Shown one piece after another: positions 33,051 through 36,481 of a DNA stretch of 36,481 bases (position 1 is its first letter; each line of letters begins with the position of its first letter). The stretch comes from an uncultured Saprospiraceae bacterium (GTDB lineage: Bacteria; Bacteroidota; Bacteroidia; Chitinophagales; Saprospiraceae): the NCBI GenBank assembly GCA_938008185.1, contig CALLLR010000122.1:1-36481 (forward strand). Reading direction: 5' to 3'. The position numbers and the translations under genes were made by a program. The notes beneath the pieces are model-generated. The model saw nothing but the letters and a program-made list of their open reading frames with translations. It was not told the DNA's origin and ran no database searches.

Positions 33051-34187
33051 ATGAAAAAAATATCCAGAAGAAAATTCAACCAATCATTTTTAAAAGGAGT
33101 AGGGATTGCTTCCGTGGCCACCACCTTACCTGCTGCTTGTGCTGCCGGAATCGGCGCGACCGATGGTAAAAAGTTGGGGGTAGCCCTGGTAGGGTTGGGT
33201 GGTTACAGTGCTGGTCAATTGGCTCCCGCCCTGCAAGACACCAACCATTGTTATCTGGCGGGGATTGTAACGGGAACCCCGGAAAAGGAAAAAATCTGGG
33301 CGGATAAATATAACATTCCAAAAGAAAATATTTATAATTACGAAAATTTCGATACCATTGTTAAAAACAATTCGATTGATATTGTCTACGTGGTTTTGCC
33401 CAATAGTATGCATGCTGATTTTTGTATCCGGGCGGCACGTGCCGGCAAGCATGTGATTTGCGAAAAACCAATGGCGATGAACGTGGAAGAATGTGATGCG
33501 ATCATTGCGGCTTGTAAAAAAGCGAAGGTAAAATTAGGGATGGGGTATCGGTTGCAGTCTGAGCCTTACACCCAGGAGGTCAAGCGGATGGTACGGGAGA
33601 AAACCTTTGGAGATATCCGGTACATCACTGCCGAGGCAGGGTATTTTTCTGCCAGCAATCCCAATCAGTGGCGACTGAACAAAGCTTTGTCCGGTGGTGG
33701 TGCCTTGGTCAATATGGGCGTTTATGCTATTCAATCGGCCATCTATGGAACGGGAGAAAATCCAGTTTCCGTCTCCGCGCAGGAGTTTAGCACACGGCCC
33801 GAATATTTCAAAGAAACGGACGAATCCATCGCTGCCCAGTTTGAATTTCCGAGAGGGATCGTCGGAAATATTTTTACCTCGCATAATGTAAACGTCAACA
33901 GCATGTACGTAGGTGCGTCTAAAGGTTGGTTTGAATTGCGCCCCGCGAATAGTTATGGTCCTTTAAGTGGTCGGCGTTCGGATGGTACTGAAATCAAGTT
34001 CTCGCACGAATCCCAGCAAAAATTGCAAATGGACGATTTTGCCCAGCACATAAAAGAAGGTACCGTCAACCGGGCACCCGGAGAAATGGGCAAACGGGAT
34101 ATGATTATTGTGGAAGCTATTTATCGGTCTATCCGGGAGGGTGGGAAAAAGATTCCGCTGGATTTGGGGAGAATGGGGATTGTGTAG
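33051..34187 (+). CDS. Gfo/Idh/MocA-family oxidoreductase with Tat signal
   Basis: 378 residues. The twin-arginine motif SRRKFNQSF (5-13) with a hydrophobic stretch predicts export of the folded, cofactor-loaded protein by Tat. A cysteine at 30 (LPAAC) could be a lipidation site, though Pro at -3 is atypical. The NAD(P)-binding Rossmann domain starts VALVGLGGYSAGQ (44-56). The hallmark lysine is Lys139 in ICEKPMAMN. The C-terminal domain (about 165-375) matches glucose-fructose-oxidoreductase relatives. It probably oxidises or interconverts a sugar in the periplasm; the substrate is unknown. It converges with the Uma2-type gene, 8 nt between the stops. Confidence 0.86.
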   Translation: MKKISRRKFNQSFLKGVGIASVATTLPAACAAGIGATDGKKLGVALVGLGGYSAGQLAPALQDTNHCYLAGIVTGTPEKEKIWADKYNIPKENIYNYENFDTIVKNNSIDIVYVVLPNSMHADFCIRAARAGKHVICEKPMAMNVEECDAIIAACKKAKVKLGMGYRLQSEPYTQEVKRMVREKTFGDIRYITAEAGYFSASNPNQWRLNKALSGGGALVNMGVYAIQSAIYGTGENPVSVSAQEFSTRPEYFKETDESIAAQFEFPRGIVGNIFTSHNVNVNSMYVGASKGWFELRPANSYGPLSGRRSDGTEIKFSHESQQKLQMDDFAQHIKEGTVNRAPGEMGKRDMIIVEAIYRSIREGGKKIPLDLGRMGIV

Positions 34188-34195
34188 ACGATTTT

Positions 34196-34786
34196 TTATT
34201 CTGGAAAATCAATATTGGTTCGGTAGTACAAATCTTTCATTGGAATCGAAATATCAATAGATTGAAAAAAAACGGTTTTATCTATTCCCTCAAATCTTGT
34301 TATTTTCCAAAGATCACTATTTTCTGGTTTATAATGTACATCAACAATATATCTCTTCTGATCGATAATTACATATTCTTTAAAGGAAGGGATTTGCCGG
34401 TAGAGATGGAATTTATCTCCCCGGTCATATTCCGCAGTTGATTTTGAGAGCACCTCAATGATAAGTACCGGATTAGTTACGGAATTAGGCTCTTCTGTTG
34501 CCATTTTAATATCACCACAAATAACCATCGTATCCGGATAAACGTAACTATTGGTTTTTTGTATATGTAATTTTATATCTGTATTAAGTGGTAAGCATTT
34601 GGAATCATTTTCCTTCAACCTGCTGCGTAATTCACCAAATATATTTCCACAAATCAGGCCGTGATTTAACGTTCCACCAGCCAGCGCGTATATTTTACCA
34701 TCATGATATTCATATTTACAACTGGATTCAATTTCTTGTTGAATATATTCCTCTACTGTTAGGTTATTTATTTTACGAGCCTTCAT
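34196..34786 (-). CDS. Uma2-family (DUF820) PD-(D/E)xK nuclease-like protein
   Basis: 196 residues. The family core is visible: Glu26 in YEYHDGKIYALAGG, the YPD motif (83-85) with Asp85, and LIIEVLSKST with Glu111, followed by YDRGDKFHLYR. These match the restriction-endonuclease fold of Uma2 proteins, which are frequent in Cyanobacteria and some Bacteroidota, often in many copies and of unknown role. Its base composition is AT-rich like the neighbourhood. It stands alone in a region with decayed repeats, consistent with horizontal spread (inference). Confidence 0.85.
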   Translation of the reverse strand: MKARKINNLTVEEYIQQEIESSCKYEYHDGKIYALAGGTLNHGLICGNIFGELRSRLKENDSKCLPLNTDIKLHIQKTNSYVYPDTMVICGDIKMATEEPNSVTNPVLIIEVLSKSTAEYDRGDKFHLYRQIPSFKEYVIIDQKRYIVDVHYKPENSDLWKITRFEGIDKTVFFQSIDISIPMKDLYYRTNIDFPE

Positions 34787-35096
34787 AAAGAATATTTTTG
34801 ACTATTAAATTTTTGCTTTTTTCTTCCTTCTATCTTTCGGAAGAAATAGCTCTTGCTGCGCAAACAACTATTAGTTAGATTTATAGATAGTCTAATATAA
34901 ATATAATCATAGAGTTTTACAAACTTCACTGATCAGAATTAATTGAGTATGGAGACTGTATGGCCAAGTGTGTCATTTGGCGTCCCGTATCTTGTGTTTT
35001 CCGGGAAGATGCCCGGGACAGGCTCTAAAGGAAATCTTTCGCGGTGCGTTCCCTCATCGCACTGTCGTACGATGCCCTCCCTTCGGTCGGGATCGG
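34787..35096. other. Intergenic region with repeat remnant
   Basis: The left half is AT-rich and contains TTAGA/TCTAA dyads. The right half (from 34952) holds a transposon-terminus-like repeat and then a GC-richer stretch (35030-35095) that includes a GTGCG/CGCAC hairpin. No gene is convincing. Confidence 0.5.
34952..35026. mobile_element. Degenerate inverted-repeat element related to 18440-18529
   Basis: The left end begins GAGACTGT and continues to AAGTGTGTCATTTGGC, the latter identical to the left end of the 18440 element. The right end, reverse-complemented, begins AGAGCCTGTCCC. It is probably a decayed copy of the same short element. Confidence 0.45.
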
Positions 35097-35957
35097 TCAC
35101 TTACCTTCCCGGATCACGCCTTCTTGTACCACCGAAGCCACCAACTTACCTTGTCGATCAAAAAAATTGCCCCGCGAAAATCCCCGACCATTTGAAGCAC
35201 TCGGACTATCGAGTGCGTAAAGCAACCAATCGCTCATATTAAAATCTCGGTGAAACCACATCGCGTGATCCAGACTGGCCAAAAATAAATTGCCTCGTTT
35301 GGTTTTTGCCTGGTGTGGATTGACGGCCGTCAATAAAAGGTTATAGTCGGAGGCGTAGGCCAGCAGTTGGTGTTGTAAAGGAATAGAGGCTTCCAGTTTT
35401 TCCTTTGCGCGCAACCAGATATTTCGGAAAGGAGGGGCCGGGTTAGGATTAAGGGGATCAGGTTTTTCTACCGGACGAAATTCAATGGCGCGGGGATGAA
35501 TTCCTTTCATCCGACGGTAGAGTAAGGGATCAATGGCTTCGAGAAATTTGAGTTGTTCGACGTCCGTCAGAAGTTTTTCTGGTGGTGGTACTTTGGGTGC
35601 CATAATTTGGTGATCAAAACCTTTTTCCTTTTTTTGAAAAGATACAGCCATGACAAAAATCGTTTTCCCCTTTTGTCGTGCCGTTACCCGTCGGGTGGTA
35701 TAGCTACCCCCATCCCTGATCGTGTCCACGTGGTAGATTATCGGAAAATTACAATCACCACCCAGAACAAAATATGCGTGCATCGAGTGCGCAAGCCGAT
35801 CTTCCGGAACGGTTTGATAAGCCGCGTGTATCGCCTGTCCGAGGACCTGTCCACCAAAAACCCGACCCCACGGGGTCATAAAGGATTGTCCTCGGTAAAG
35901 ACAAGGGTCCAACGTTTCCAGAGTGAGCAATTTTATTAAATCTTCAATATTTTCCAT
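35097..35957 (-). CDS. tesB: Acyl-CoA thioesterase II
   Basis: 286 residues, the family's usual length. It has two tandem hotdog domains that hydrolyse medium- and long-chain acyl-CoA in the cytoplasm. Family blocks visible include GRVFGGQVLGQA (N-terminal hotdog), LAYASDYNLL with the catalytic aspartate, SLDHAMWFHRDFN, and SASNGRGFSRGNFFDRQG followed by ASVVQEG with the catalytic glutamine. A -7 box lies about 16 nt upstream of the ATG. It is the second acyl-CoA thioesterase in the window; it is not linked to the export operon. Confidence 0.93.
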   Translation of the reverse strand: MENIEDLIKLLTLETLDPCLYRGQSFMTPWGRVFGGQVLGQAIHAAYQTVPEDRLAHSMHAYFVLGGDCNFPIIYHVDTIRDGGSYTTRRVTARQKGKTIFVMAVSFQKKEKGFDHQIMAPKVPPPEKLLTDVEQLKFLEAIDPLLYRRMKGIHPRAIEFRPVEKPDPLNPNPAPPFRNIWLRAKEKLEASIPLQHQLLAYASDYNLLLTAVNPHQAKTKRGNLFLASLDHAMWFHRDFNMSDWLLYALDSPSASNGRGFSRGNFFDRQGKLVASVVQEGVIREGK

Positions 35958-35972
35958 CTATATTTTTTTGCG

Positions 35973-35980
35973 CAAATATA
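35973..35980 (-). promoter_or_regulatory. Candidate -7 box of tesB
   Basis: The minus strand reads TATATTTG, an exact TAnnTTTG match, about 16 nt before the ATG. The leader would be under 10 nt. No TTG lies at -33. Confidence 0.45.
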
Positions 35981-36159
35981 GTCATGTTTTGAGGGTAGGA
36001 GAGATAGAATAGCGAATTTGTTTGGTTTAGAAAATGAGAAATCAGATGAAAGGAAGGAAAAGTGGAGACTTGTAATGGAAATGCAGACAATCGATAAAAC
36101 GGGCAAATTGATTCGAAGGAAAGTGACTAATTGAGTGAAATGAACGAAGCAGACATAGA

Positions 36160-36184
36160 CAAGCCCTCAGGGAGGGCTTGTTTT
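36160..36184 (+). terminator. Perfect GC-rich hairpin with short T-run
   Basis: CAAGCCCTC (36160-36168) pairs with GAGGGCTTG (36172-36180) around AGG, followed by TTTT. It has the form of a rho-independent terminator but no gene ends upstream of it on the plus strand. Confidence 0.5.
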
Positions 36185-36452
36185 CCCACCCCCTGCGCGA
36201 GGCCCAACGTCTCGCTCCTAGCCCCTGCCTTGAGAAGAGGCAAAGCAGTGGCCATCCAGTCCCGACCGCAGAACACGATCGCCTAGGTAAGAAAACCAAT
36301 ATTTTTTTACAAACGTCTTTGCTGCAACCTGAAAAAATGGCTTCAATTGCTATTGGTTATTACTAAGATGATCGAATCCCGGAAATTCCATAAAAAAAAG
36401 GCAACTATTTTAAAAAAATAGCTTAATACGTCCATAAACGAAGTGATTCAAC

Positions 36453-36481
36453 GGGGGTGTTCAATTAACTGTGTCTAATCA
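36453..36481 (+). mobile_element. Possible transposon terminus at the window edge
   Basis: The 24 nt from 36453 agree at 20 positions with the left end of the 18440-18529 element (common core TGTTCAAT and TGTGTC). An insertion sequence or a related short element may start here and continue beyond the window. Confidence 0.45.

Larger units (their letters stand above)
35958..36481. other. Gene-poor region ending in a possible transposon terminus
   Basis: No convincing gene. It holds a GC-richer patch (about 36155-36290) within AT-rich flanks, a strong hairpin (36160-36180) and, at the window edge, a transposon-like end. Reading frames through the GC-rich patch show no recognisable protein. Confidence 0.5.

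Noticed and set aside
36060-36180. A structured housekeeping RNA (tRNA, RNase P, tmRNA) in the terminal gap
   Set aside because: No conserved core motifs of these RNAs were found; only one hairpin is clear.
36042-36299. Minus-strand 85-codon ORF in the GC-rich patch
   Set aside because: Low-complexity Arg/Ser/Cys-rich sequence without a recognisable domain, crossing a perfect hairpin.

Overview
The window reads as a chromosomal segment of a Bacteroidota bacterium, probably from the Saprospiria/Lewinella side (the lineage below phylum is inference). Evidence: two secreted proteins end in a type IX secretion (Por) sorting domain, several upstream regions carry the Bacteroidota promoter pattern TTG-N19-TAnnTTTG, coding DNA is AT-rich, and many genes are typical of this phylum.

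Layout. 1-7250 is mostly housekeeping: a truncated SUI1/YciH initiation factor, a small membrane protein, an IscA-type Fe-S carrier, a T9SS-exported protein, NADP isocitrate dehydrogenase (icd), a secreted thioredoxin-fold protein and ruvB. 7250-8044 is largely non-coding, with one possible 31-residue membrane peptide. 8045-11843 (minus) holds an 856-residue surface protein (lamin-tail, cupredoxin, lamin-tail, Calx-beta, T9SS tail) and a CtlX-type amidinohydrolase. 12036-14228 (plus) holds three envelope proteins of unknown role. 14297-16212 (minus) is gmhB-like, gmhA and a NUDIX hydrolase; pyrE and an M42 peptidase diverge from the NUDIX gene. 18015-18682 has no gene but three adjacent inverted-repeat elements.

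18683-22135 holds a small conserved protein, an M50-like membrane metallopeptidase coupled to a flavin-nucleotide-binding protein, and a large helical protein on the minus strand. 22326-25364 is an ammonium module: PII protein, AmtB and a putative outer-membrane beta-barrel. A 4-TM protein and a lipoprotein sialate O-acetylesterase follow.

The most unusual locus is 28137-32952, a tight four-gene operon (gaps 3, 1 and 6 nt): a type-I-secretion-like ABC protein whose ATPase motifs other than Walker A are degenerate, an HlyD-type adaptor, a hotdog acyl-CoA thioesterase and a TolC-type outer-membrane factor. Two dyad-symmetric sites lie upstream. The rest is a Tat-exported Gfo/Idh/MocA oxidoreductase, a Uma2-type nuclease, TesB, and two gene-poor stretches with decayed repeats. 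Repeat ends at 18440, 34952 and the window edge (36453) resemble each other and look like termini of one transposon family.
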